The notes: generated by a model not told the origin, from the sequence alone. Positions 8,736 to 17,732 are shown, numbered from the stretch's first letter. The stretch: 36,707 nucleotides of DNA from Bacillota bacterium (GCA_029558315.1 JAKQFQ010000462.1:1-36707); one strand, 5' to 3'. Made by a program: numbers and translations.

Positions 8736-8926
8736 CTTAAATGCTACACGATAATTATTGTATGGATGGGAGCTGAAATAGGGCAGCCCGGGAAATTATC
8801 ATCAAGAGAATAGGGGAATGATTTGGTGCGGTAGTTATCGTATGAAATCAGCAAAAAAGGGCATTCAAAACGGACAGTTGGAACTGTGTGTTGCGGATGT
8901 CTTTTCTGTTGGTATGACCGGTGCAA

Positions 8927-9035
8927 CCTTCCCTTCCCCTTCCTTCTCTTTCTCTTCCTAGAGAAAAAAGAGAAAAAGAAAAGCAGAAAAGAAAGAACCA
9001 AAGAAAAGAATAAAATAAAAAGATAAAAAAGAGAT
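8927..9035. repeat. Polypyrimidine tract followed directly by a purine-rich tract
   Basis: 8927-8959 is 33 uninterrupted pyrimidines; 8960-8983 is 24 uninterrupted purines, then A/G-rich sequence to about 9035. Confidence 0.85.
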
Positions 9036-9070
9036 ATACCATCTCTATCTTATCCTATCCCATCCTATCC

Positions 9071-9097
9071 GCCTGCCGTAGGCAGGCTTTATTATTT
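9071..9097 (+). terminator. Short perfect hairpin followed by a T-rich stretch
   Basis: GCCTGCC-GTA-GGCAGGC then TTTATTATTT. Confidence 0.6.
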
Positions 9098-9160
9098 GCC
9101 CGTCAAAAGTACGAGTCAAGAGACGTAAAAAGTACGAGCCTAGTAGAAAGGAGTGATTTC

Positions 9161-9442
9161 ATGGGCAGTTTATCCAAGTACGAGCAGGAAACTGTTATCA
9201 ATTTCAATGCAGGGGAGCAGACAGCCATTGTTTACACCAGAGATAAAGCTGTTATGAGGCGAATTGATGCGTTAGTTATCGAGTTCCCTAATGTGTATAG
9301 GCTTGTTAGTGAAACTGATATTGATAAGACATATTCAATGCCAAAATCACACATTAGTTATCGCAAGCCGAGAAGATTAAGTGATGAATGCAGGGAGCAT
9401 AAAAGGGAGCAAATGACACGATACAATTCAAGAGATAGTTAG
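9161..9442 (+). CDS. Hypothetical small protein carried on the mobile element
   Basis: 93-aa ORF with upstream AAAGGAG RBS; no confident family. Confidence 0.65.
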   Translation: MGSLSKYEQETVINFNAGEQTAIVYTRDKAVMRRIDALVIEFPNVYRLVSETDIDKTYSMPKSHISYRKPRRLSDECREHKREQMTRYNSRDS

Positions 9443-9567
9443 TTGAGAAAATGTATGTTCTGTGATATAATCGATTTGCTACAAGGAGAGCGAAAACTTG
9501 AATTTTACGAATACTTTATGTTCTTGTCAGTGCACATATCGGAAAAAATATTTGGTCATTTAAAGGC

Positions 9568-9598
9568 AAAGGTTCAATATATGATGTGTTGAACCTTT
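9568..9598 (+). terminator. Hairpin AAAGGTTCAA / TTGAACCTTT
   Basis: 10-bp perfect arms, followed by a T-rich sequence. Confidence 0.6.
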
Positions 9599-9627
9599 TA
9601 TCATACCTATATGGTTGATAAAATAAA

Positions 9628-9659
9628 TAGTTGACAAACACAACTAAATGAGATATTAT
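9628..9659 (+). promoter_or_regulatory. Promoter of the MarR operon overlapping a probable MarR operator
   Basis: TTGACA (9631-9636), 17-bp spacer, TATTAT (9654-9659); inverted repeat TAGTTG (9628-9633) / CAACTA (9641-9646) overlaps the -35. Confidence 0.7.
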
Positions 9660-9676
9660 TCCTTTAAAAGGGAGGA

Positions 9677-10135
9677 ATGATTATGAATCAAGCAAAGCTA
9701 CTTAGAGAAAATACAAGAATTTTGGAATGTCACCTGGGAAACATCAATAAAACAGATTCCTGCTGTTGTGGAATAAGTGAACCAGAGTGTTTTGTTTTGG
9801 TTGAAATTGGTAGAAAACCAAATATTTCAGTAAAAGAATTGGCAGAGATATTGAGGTTAGATAAAAGTGGTGTCAGCAGAACGGTTGAAGAACTTGTTCA
9901 GAAGGATTATGTAGAAAGAAAACCATCTACAGAAGATAGAAGATTTGTGGTTTTAAATCTTACACTCAAAGGAAAAGAGCGTTTTGAAAAAATTGAGAAT
10001 GATATGAATCGAAAATTTAAAGAAATACTAGATAAAATTCCGGTTGATAAAAGAGAACAGGTGATTGAAGCACTTGAATTATATAATGTCGCTTGCGGTG
10101 AACTTGAAAGGATTAAAAGAGGGTGTTTGCAATGA
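9677..10135 (+). CDS. MarR family transcriptional regulator
   Basis: 'ISVKELAEILRLDKSGVSRTVEELVQKDYVERKPSTEDRRFVVLNLTLKGKE' winged-helix signature. Confidence 0.92.
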   Translation: MIMNQAKLLRENTRILECHLGNINKTDSCCCGISEPECFVLVEIGRKPNISVKELAEILRLDKSGVSRTVEELVQKDYVERKPSTEDRRFVVLNLTLKGKERFEKIENDMNRKFKEILDKIPVDKREQVIEALELYNVACGELERIKRGCLQ

Positions 10136-10578
10136 ATCATGTAGAAAAGGCGGTAGAATACTACAATAATAATTTTAATTGTTCGCAAGGAGTATTTACA
10201 TCATTTGCGACAGAAATGGGAATGGATGAAAAATTAGCACTCAAGTTAGCTACAAATTTTGGTGGTGGTGAAAGAAAAGGCGAATTGTGCGGAGCCGTAG
10301 CAGGTGCTTTGATGGTTCTTGGACTACGATGTGGACATTGTGATAGCGAAGATATAGAAGGAAAATCAAAAGCTTATGCGGTATCAACTGAATTTATGGA
10401 CCGATTTATTAAGAAAAATGGTAGTGTAGTATGTCGTGAATTGTTGGGATATGACCTTACTAAGGCAGAAGATAAATTGCTTATTGAAGAACAGAAACTT
10501 TTTAAAACATTTTGTCCGAAAATGGTAGAGAGTGCCGCTGAGATAGTGAATGAAATGATTACTGAGGGGATATGTTAA
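10132..10578 (+). CDS. C_GCAxxG_C_C family (putative redox) protein
   Basis: 'FNCSQGVFTSFATEMG...GGGERKGELCGAVAGALMVLGLRCG' with the characteristic Cys motifs; ATG overlaps the MarR stop (ATGA). Confidence 0.88.
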   Translation: MNHVEKAVEYYNNNFNCSQGVFTSFATEMGMDEKLALKLATNFGGGERKGELCGAVAGALMVLGLRCGHCDSEDIEGKSKAYAVSTEFMDRFIKKNGSVVCRELLGYDLTKAEDKLLIEEQKLFKTFCPKMVESAAEIVNEMITEGIC

Positions 10579-10591
10579 GGAGGATTAGACG

Positions 10592-11017
10592 ATGAATGAG
10601 CAGAAAATATATGAATTGATGAATAGTAATTTGGGATTTTACCTTGCAACAATGGATGGTGACCAGCCAAGAGTAAGAGGAATGATGTTATTTAAAGCAG
10701 ATAAGGATGGAATTATTTTTCATACAGCATCTACAAAAGATGTGTACAAACAGCTTCAAAAAAATCCCAAAGCGGAACTTTGCTTTAATGCTAACGGTGT
10801 TCAGATTAGAGTGACAGGCGAAATAGAAGTTTCGACAGATGAAAAATTGCGTGAAGATATTTTTTCGCATCCTACTAGAAAGTTTTTGCAAGCGTGGAAG
10901 GAAAATGGAATAGATAATCTTCTTACTGTTCTTGTGATGCGAAAATGTGAGGCTGTTATGTGGACAATGGAAACAAATTTTGAACCTAAAAAAGTAATAA
11001 GTATATGTAACGGATGA
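10592..11017 (+). CDS. Pyridoxamine 5'-phosphate oxidase family (PPOX/FMN-binding split barrel) protein
   Basis: 'LGFYLATMDGDQPRVRGMMLFKADKDGIIFHTASTKDVYKQLQKNPKAELCFNANGVQIRVTGEIE'. Confidence 0.88.
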   Translation: MNEQKIYELMNSNLGFYLATMDGDQPRVRGMMLFKADKDGIIFHTASTKDVYKQLQKNPKAELCFNANGVQIRVTGEIEVSTDEKLREDIFSHPTRKFLQAWKENGIDNLLTVLVMRKCEAVMWTMETNFEPKKVISICNG

Positions 11018-11098
11018 TGATTAAATATTACTGTACATTCATTACAACAATAAGAGTGAAACTTTCAGGTTTCACCGCACTTTAATTTAATATCGAAC

Positions 11099-11145
11099 AC
11101 CAAAAGGTGGCATGGAAAGTCAAAACCATGACCGCCTTTTTTGTT
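11099..11145 (+). terminator. Terminator-like hairpin after the MarR cargo operon
   Basis: AAAAGGTGGCATGG...CCATGACCGCCTTTTTT imperfect stem with a T run. Confidence 0.55.
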
Positions 11146-11167
11146 GCCCAAAATGAAGAAAAGGAGA

Positions 11168-11530
11168 ATGAAAAACATGATTAGGAACAACGAAAAATCA
11201 GCAGAGATTTTAAGAGCAGAAGAGCAGTTGGCACAAGCCAAGGCGAGACTGGCAGAAGCTAAGAGGAAAGAGGGAGCAAGGAAGAGAAAAGAGGAAAATC
11301 AGCATAAGTACATGATGGGCGGTATTGTTCACAAATATTTTCCCGAGTGCTACCAGTTTGACGAGTTGGAGCTGAACCGCATTATTGCATCTGCAATCAA
11401 GTCAGAGCAGTGCCAGCGCATTATTGAAATCGTGAAAAAGGAAAGTGCTGAAAAGAGTGGCAGTGCATTTGTAAAATCTGAAAGTGAGGTGGTTAATGAT
11501 GAAGGTGCCGGCAAGGGCGAAAGTGCCTAA
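11168..11530 (+). CDS. DUF3847-like protein encoded next to a relaxase
   Basis: 'EILRAEEQLAQAKARLAEAKRKEGARKRKEENQHKYMMGGIVHKYFPECYQFDELELNRII'. Start chosen at an ATG after AAGGAG; the ORF track begins at 11141. Confidence 0.7.
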   Translation: MKNMIRNNEKSAEILRAEEQLAQAKARLAEAKRKEGARKRKEENQHKYMMGGIVHKYFPECYQFDELELNRIIASAIKSEQCQRIIEIVKKESAEKSGSAFVKSESEVVNDEGAGKGESA

Positions 11531-11537
11531 AACCATT

Positions 11538-11681
11538 CAACGAAATTTTTTCGTTGCGCACAGATATACCATCTGCGATGGTATGTGCGCTCTCCGAGGG
11601 GTCTTGCAGACAGCCATTGCCTGCCGAGGGCAGTCAAAAGGGAACACTGCGTTTTCCCTTCGGTGCAGAGGGCGCACCTAC
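11538..11681. other. Putative oriT region of the second mobilization module
   Basis: Hairpins CAACGAAA-TTT-TTTCGTTG (11538-11556) and ATACCATC-TGC-GATGGTAT (11566-11584), the latter followed immediately by GTGCGCTCTCCGAGGGG (11585-11601); opposite-strand motif GTAGGTGCGCCCT (11669-11681). Confidence 0.65.
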
Positions 11682-11806
11682 CCATTTGCATACTTTGCGT
11701 TCAGTGAAGCTCTAAAGAGCGGAGCTGCACTGCCCACAAAGTCAGACGATACCGCAAAGTCCACAGTATCGGTCAGCCATAGTCCACGCAGAAAAGAGGT
11801 GTTGCT

Positions 11807-13354
11807 ATGGCTGTAAAAAGCCTAAGTACCCGTATTGCTATCATAGGCAGGGGAGCAAAGTGTAGTGGTGGCTCATCCGCAGTTGATAGGTCAGCGTATA
11901 TCAGCCGTACCACCATGTACTCTGAATATGACGGAACCTATTATTATCCCAAGTATAGTGAGGATTTGGTGCATAGTGAGGTTATGCTACCGGAGAATGC
12001 GCCGGAGGAATATGCAGACCCATCTGTATTGTGGAACTCAGTGGAAATGCGTGAGAAAAATAATTCCAAGGCACAGCTTGCGAGGTCATACAAGATTTCT
12101 ATTCCAAATGAATGGAGCTATGAGCTTGCCACTGAGGTAGTGAGGGATTATGTGAAGCGTAATTTTGTGGATGAGGGAATGTGTGTGCAGTTTGCTATCC
12201 ATGATTCCGAAAATCCGGTCACGCATCAGAGGAACTTGCATTGTCATATTATGATGACCATGCGCCCGATTATGGAAGATGGAACATGGGGAGAAAAGCA
12301 GAAAAAGATTTATATACTGGATGCAGATGGGAACAAGATTAGAACCAAGAAGGGGAACTATAAATGCACCACGCAGGATGTGACCGGATGGAACAATAAG
12401 GAGAATGCAAAGCGGTGGCGCAGGAACTGGGCAGATACAATCAATGCAGTTAATGAGAAGAACGGATTGACGGAGAACTTTTGGGAACACCGTTCCTTTG
12501 AGGAGCAGGGGCTTGATATTCTCCCACAGATACATTTGGGAGAAAAAGCCAGTGCGCTTGAGAGAGCAGGCATACAGACTGAGAGGGGAAATATCAACCG
12601 TAGAATTATGGAGCAGAACAAGGCTATTCTTACTGCCAAAATGCTTGTGGCAAAAGCAGAGGAACAGTTGCAGAAGCTTGTTAATTCCAAGCCGGTCGAA
12701 GCAGTGCGCAATACTGCCAATGAAGTGCTTGATATGATAAGGGCAGTTGTCGGCAGAAAAGGCAGACTGGATATTCCGGTTGTGGGTAGCAAGTATCTGA
12801 AAAAGATTTCCCAGAGGCAGGCATTGCAGGAGCAGGACAGAATGGAGCAGTTTGTTGTTTCAAATCGGATTGAGAGCTTTGAGCAGTTGCAGGGATTTAT
12901 GGAACAGAGGGTGCCGGCGTATGAAAAACTGGCACAAGAAAGGCAAGGCATAGCGGAGAAGATAGCAAGACTGGAGCAGTTGCTTTATGCGTACAGTGAA
13001 TTACAGCCTTATATGGAATATCATAAGACGAGCAATTCCATGAAAGGATTTGCTAAGCGTAATTATGATAAAGCCCATCAAACGGAGCTTGAAATGTACG
13101 ATAGTTATCGGGCAGATTTGAAGAGAATGCTTGCACCGGATGAGAAGATAACACCGAAGAAGTGGACGGAGCAGAAAGCCCGGCTTGAAGCGAAATTGCA
13201 GGAGAGCAATCCAGGCTATGCAAAGGTTGTTACGGAGCTTGCATCCGCAGAGGTTATAGAACATAACAGAAAGATGTATGCTTTGACGAGAGAGGCAGAG
13301 CAGAGGCAAAGAAACAGAGTGCCGAAGCACAAGAAAAATGAACAGTCATTATAA
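11807..13354 (+). CDS. MobA/MobL family relaxase (second copy, divergent from the first)
   Basis: 'IAIIGRGAKCSGGSSAVDRSAYISRTTM' and 'HQRNLHCHIMMTMRPI' motif. Confidence 0.92.
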   Translation: MAVKSLSTRIAIIGRGAKCSGGSSAVDRSAYISRTTMYSEYDGTYYYPKYSEDLVHSEVMLPENAPEEYADPSVLWNSVEMREKNNSKAQLARSYKISIPNEWSYELATEVVRDYVKRNFVDEGMCVQFAIHDSENPVTHQRNLHCHIMMTMRPIMEDGTWGEKQKKIYILDADGNKIRTKKGNYKCTTQDVTGWNNKENAKRWRRNWADTINAVNEKNGLTENFWEHRSFEEQGLDILPQIHLGEKASALERAGIQTERGNINRRIMEQNKAILTAKMLVAKAEEQLQKLVNSKPVEAVRNTANEVLDMIRAVVGRKGRLDIPVVGSKYLKKISQRQALQEQDRMEQFVVSNRIESFEQLQGFMEQRVPAYEKLAQERQGIAEKIARLEQLLYAYSELQPYMEYHKTSNSMKGFAKRNYDKAHQTELEMYDSYRADLKRMLAPDEKITPKKWTEQKARLEAKLQESNPGYAKVVTELASAEVIEHNRKMYALTREAEQRQRNRVPKHKKNEQSL

Positions 13355-13416
13355 CAGCGAGAGGGCAGTTTACAGACAGTGGTTTGTAGCTGTCCTTTTT
13401 GCGTGAAGGGAGAAGC

Positions 13417-13578
13417 ATGGAAGAAAGAGAGACAAAGTACAATGCCGGTGGGAGCTTTGAAACCACCATAGGCAATACAAATTATGAGGTGGTGATGAAT
13501 TTTAGGGATGAGGGTATGAGTATGCAGGAAAAGGCACTCAGGGCGGTAAAAGAGGATATTCACAAGGAAAGTGCGTGA
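13417..13578 (+). CDS. TnpW-like transposon-encoded small protein
   Basis: 53-aa ORF 'MEERETKYNAGGSFETTIGNTNYEVVMNFRDEGMSMQEKALRAVKEDIHKESA' located after the relaxase, the usual TnpW position. Confidence 0.6.
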   Translation: MEERETKYNAGGSFETTIGNTNYEVVMNFRDEGMSMQEKALRAVKEDIHKESA

Positions 13579-13624
13579 TGTGTTATTTTGCAAGTGACAC
13601 AAATACGGTCTTGACAAAACGCTC

Positions 13625-14062
13625 CCAAAAGGCACAGTGCTTTTAGAGGTTGGTAATGCCTTAAAACACGGTGGTTACAGTATAAAAGTGCTGAACACAA
13701 TCAATTTTGCAAAGTCAATGCACTACAATCCCCTTGCGTATATTCGTTCTGAAAAGGATATTTTGAAGCTTGTAAACACGATTATTGCCAACACCAAAGG
13801 CGAAGGCAACCAAGGCGGAGAGGATTTTTGGGTAAAGGTAGAACGTCTTTATTACTCTGCACTTATCGGATATATCTGGTATGAAGCCCCCGAGGAAGAA
13901 AAAAATCTGAATACGCTTATTGAGATGATTAATGCAAGTGAGGCAAAGGAGGAAGATGAGGACTTCAAAAATCCTATCGACTTACTTTTTGATAAGCTTG
14001 AAAAATCAGACCCTGAACATTTTGCTGTGAGGCAATATAGAAAATATAAGCTTGCGGCGGGA
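13625..14062 (+). pseudogene. Internal fragment of a VirD4/TraG-type conjugative coupling protein
   Basis: 'PKGTVLLEVGNALKHGGYSIKVLNTINFAKSMHYNPLAYIRSEKDILKLVNTIIANTKGEG...HFAVRQYRKYKLAAG' is internal VirD4/TraG sequence; similarity stops at both ends. Confidence 0.85.
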
Positions 14063-14300
14063 GCGACTGCTTTGCTATGGCTTTTTTGTTTGCTTCCCTG
14101 TTCATTGTGATTCCTCCTCATTTTCGATAAAACTATTGTACCGTAGATGAGGAAAAACTATATTGACATTTGTTAAGAGCCGAGTATGCTTGCTTTGAGT
14201 ATAACCCCATTATACCACAGATATTAGCGGCTTGAATCGCGATAATGAAAGAATCTTCTCGACTACCGTTATGGTACTTGAGATAAGGGCGAACCTTAAA

Positions 14301-14403
14301 TTTCACGATTTGCCTGACGTCGTGAAACATGATGTTATGGTTACAGAAGTACGCAATATGAAATTAAGGGAGTCGCATTTTGCGACGCCCTGTTATAGGG
14401 CGT
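14301..14403. repeat. Cluster of three stem-loops
   Basis: TTTCACGA/TCGTGAAA (14301-14308/14320-14327); GTCGCA-TTT-TGCGAC (14372-14386); ACGCCCT-GTTAT-AGGGCGT (14385-14403). Confidence 0.7.
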
Positions 14404-15060
14404 ATTAACAAACCTATATAATATCATATTACCCCCCAAGACCTCCGTAATCCGAACACATCGCATTTCAAGCAGTCAAAATGATACGCAAGACCTTTTT
14501 GCTACTCTCTAACATTAAAGACCTCGGGCATCTGACGGCAAAAAAACACCCCGAAAAGCACCACAAAAAATATTTTCAGAAAAAATAAAGTAATCCCTAA
14601 CATCTTTCCAGTATCCAATCGTTACAGGCACTTTTCTTCAAATCCCGATATTATGGGGAAAACAGAATAATCCCTATTAACAACGCAACATCCATGTCAA
14701 AGAAAAGCCCGATTTCAGACGGTTTTATCGTCATTTTGACATATTAACAAGGCTCGAAATATGTTACACCAGAAGTACAGATGGTAAAATCGCAGAATCC
14801 GTGTATGAGGTCTTTGAAGAACCACTGTTGCCTGACATGTGGGTACGAAACGTCCCCACGTTTCAAAGCAGAGATTGTACACCTGTGTCGGATTTTTCTG
14901 CGTTGGATAAGCCTACGTTGGAAAATCCACAAACGGTTTTACCGTCGCCGTGAAAACAGTCGATGGTATTGTAGGCGGGTTACTAAGTATTAAGTAAATA
15001 AATACGTAAAAACAAAGTATGTATTTAATCAAATCCATATCAATCTAACAGGATGATGAG

Positions 15061-15255
15061 ATGGATACAATGGAAACTTATCACAAGAATATCTGTGATA
15101 ATATCGACGATGACATCATCTCTGAACAGTTTAACAGGGAAATGCTTGATGAAATCATTGAGATAATGCTTACAATCAGCAAGTACTCTTCGACAGGGGA
15201 CATCACGATTTATATGGGACGGACTGATCAGAAATTGATAGCATTAAAGGAGTAA
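15061..15255 (+). pseudogene. Probable remnant of a RepA/DUF6017-type replication initiator
   Basis: 'YHKNICDNIDDDIISEQFNREMLDEIIEIM' resembles the C-terminal DUF6017 region of RepA-like proteins on mobile elements; the rest diverges. Confidence 0.45.
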
Positions 15256-15717
15256 AGGAGTTCAGTAACCATACTCCTTACACTCTGGCTCATCATATAT
15301 GCCTTGTATTCTAGCGCAAAAGGGCAAGGAATGGAATTGAACATGCACCTTGCTCTCAAAATGTATGAAAAAGAGAGTAAGTGTCCAAATTAAAACAACG
15401 CTTTACTCTTTTGACATCTTGGGAAGATGTTTTCTGTAGAAAAAAGAGCAAAAGAGACAATTCTAATATGCCTTACCCTCAAGAGTATGATTGCAGAAGA
15501 TTCCTATTTATTGAGCAGGTATCATTTCCTGTCGGTGTGTCTGCACACACTTTTCTCGAGATGAAGAGGGATAGTCAGACAGAAAGATGCGATGTGGAAG
15601 CGATACCGATTCTGGGTTTTACATTATACGTTGTTATAGTGAACAATTGCACATATTATTTATACACTCTGAATGAAATTCGCTATATTTTGACATGAAA
15701 TTCAGTATTAATATAGT

Positions 15718-15746
15718 TTTACAAAAGTTGGAAAATCGTTTATTAT
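15718..15746 (+). promoter_or_regulatory. Candidate sigma70 promoter of the MoxR operon
   Basis: TTTACA (15718-15723), 17-bp spacer, TATTAT (15741-15746), about 60 bp upstream of the MoxR ORF. Confidence 0.5.
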
Positions 15747-15807
15747 AAAAAAGATGGACATTGGTGTAATTAAAAAAATGTTAATAAGAGAATGATGAGA
15801 GGAATTA

Positions 15808-16806
15808 ATGATGGAACAGAATAAAGTAAATGAAATTAGTCAGGAAGAATTAGCAAAAGCGATTACAATTACAAGTCGCATCAGTGAATATTTTAACAGT
15901 AAGGTAGTTGGACAACAATGGTTAGGTTATTCACTGCTTGTATCACTTGTTACGAATGGACATATCTTATTAGAATCAGTTCCGGGTCTTGCTAAAACAA
16001 CAGCTGCCAAGGTTATGACAGATGCGGTACATGGAGAATTCTCCAGAGTACAGTGTACACCGGATCTGTTACCAAGTGATATTATCGGAACGCAGACATT
16101 TAATATGACAAGTAACAGCTTTGAGACAAAATTAGGACCGGTATTTGCGAACTTTGTATTACTTGATGAAATCAATCGTTCCAGTGCCAAGACTCAGAGT
16201 GCCATGCTAGAAGCAATGCAGGAGAAAGCAGTCAGCATTGGCGGCGAATCATTCCAGTTGCCGGAAGTGTTTATTGTTATTGCAACGCAGAACCCAATCG
16301 AGCAGGAAGGTACCTATGTTCTTTCAGAAGCTCAGTTAGATCGATTTCTGTTAAAAGAAAAATTATATTACCCGAATGCAGAACAGGAAGTAGAAATCCT
16401 TAACCGAATTGAAGCTGATGTGTTCTCCAATATTGAGAATGTGGCATCTATCGAAGATATTGAATATTTACAGAAGCTTTGCAGAAAAGTCTATATCGAT
16501 CCTTCTATCAAAAAATATATTGTAGATATTGTTCAGGCTACACGTATGACTGAGAAAATCCTTCCACCGGAACTGTCACAGTATGTTGCTATGGGAGCTA
16601 GTACCAGAGCTGCAATCGCATTTATGGAGGTTGCAAAGGCTGTAGCAGTTATCAATGGACGTGCATATTGTACTCCGGATGATGTAAAAGCATTTCGTTA
16701 CAGTATCTTGAGACATCGTATTATGCTGAATTTTGCAGCTGTTGCAGATGAGGTAAAGGAAGAAACAATTATTGATGCAATTATCAATTCTGTTATTGCA
16801 CCGTAA
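15808..16806 (+). CDS. MoxR family AAA+ ATPase
   Basis: Walker A 'SVPGLAKTTAAK', Walker B 'FVLLDEINRSSAKTQSAMLEAMQE'. Confidence 0.95.
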   Translation: MMEQNKVNEISQEELAKAITITSRISEYFNSKVVGQQWLGYSLLVSLVTNGHILLESVPGLAKTTAAKVMTDAVHGEFSRVQCTPDLLPSDIIGTQTFNMTSNSFETKLGPVFANFVLLDEINRSSAKTQSAMLEAMQEKAVSIGGESFQLPEVFIVIATQNPIEQEGTYVLSEAQLDRFLLKEKLYYPNAEQEVEILNRIEADVFSNIENVASIEDIEYLQKLCRKVYIDPSIKKYIVDIVQATRMTEKILPPELSQYVAMGASTRAAIAFMEVAKAVAVINGRAYCTPDDVKAFRYSILRHRIMLNFAAVADEVKEETIIDAIINSVIAP

Positions 16807-16844
16807 CCTGTCATTAACAGCATTCGTTGGGAGAATACGTAACT

Positions 16845-17732
16845 ATGAAAATGAATTATATTTCTAAAATCAAGGCCAATATGCGGCGTTATAAGACGAT
16901 TCATACAACGCTTGCAACCAGCCGGGTTTTAGATGGATCTTACAATTCGATTTATAAAGGTCGCTCCATGAACTTTGATGAGCTTCGTGAATATATTCCC
17001 GGAGATGATATCAAGGATATCGACTGGAAGGCGACTTCAAGAAAACAAAAGGTCATGGTTCGTCAGTATATTGCGGAGAAGAAACATAACATTATGCTGG
17101 TAATGGATACGAATCACAGAATGTTAGCAGACACGGCAGAGGCAGAAGAAAAGCGGGAAGTGGCAATTATGAGTGCCGGAACGCTTGCTTATCTGATTAA
17201 CAGTAATGGAGACTATATCAGTGCAATCTATTCTACGGAAAAATCAATTCAACATTTTCCTTTCCGTACAGGGCTGCCCAATATTGAGAATATTCTTAAT
17301 TGTTATCATAAAGAGGTAACGAAGGATAACGATTCCAACCTGGAATTTGCATTACAGTACATTGCTAAGAATATTCATAGAAAGCTGATTCTGTTTATCG
17401 TAACAGATCTTCATGGTATCTCCAAAATATCAGATAAAACATTAAAGCAGCTTTTGCTTAAGCAGGATGTACTTGTCATGAATATCAGTGATACGAAAAT
17501 GACAGGCAAGAAAGTATTTGATGTGGAAAATAATGACTATGTACCGGCATTTATCTCAGAGAACAAACAACTTTCACGAATTGAAGATGAAAAACAGAAG
17601 AAGCTGATGATGGAATGCGAGAATAAGTTAAAGAACAATGGAATTGCTATGACAACCATCGACAATACCAACGAGATTGATACACAGGTAATCAGTCTGT
17701 TGGAAATGCATAAATCGGAGAAACAAAAATAA
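16845..17732 (+). CDS. DUF58 domain-containing protein
   Basis: 'YKGRSMNFDELREYIPGDDIKDIDWKATSRKQKVMVRQY' is the DUF58 signature. Start set to the ATG at 16845; the ORF track begins at a TTG at 16827. Confidence 0.93.
   Translation: MKMNYISKIKANMRRYKTIHTTLATSRVLDGSYNSIYKGRSMNFDELREYIPGDDIKDIDWKATSRKQKVMVRQYIAEKKHNIMLVMDTNHRMLADTAEAEEKREVAIMSAGTLAYLINSNGDYISAIYSTEKSIQHFPFRTGLPNIENILNCYHKEVTKDNDSNLEFALQYIAKNIHRKLILFIVTDLHGISKISDKTLKQLLLKQDVLVMNISDTKMTGKKVFDVENNDYVPAFISENKQLSRIEDEKQKKLMMECENKLKNNGIAMTTIDNTNEIDTQVISLLEMHKSEKQK

Noticed and set aside
8744-9042. Minus-strand ORFs rich in Phe/Ser/Arg
   Set aside because: Composition is produced by the polypurine/polypyrimidine tract.
14133-14330. 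65-aa minus-strand ORF 'MFHDVRQIVKFKVRPYLKYHNG...'
   Set aside because: Overlaps stem-loops; no domain recognised; could not be distinguished from chance.
14744-14993. Short opposing ORFs with Cys residues, considered as IS transposase fragments
   Set aside because: Similarity to any transposase family too weak to claim.
15381-15698. 105-aa ORF before the MoxR operon
   Set aside because: No recognisable family, poor start context; likely non-coding or decayed sequence.
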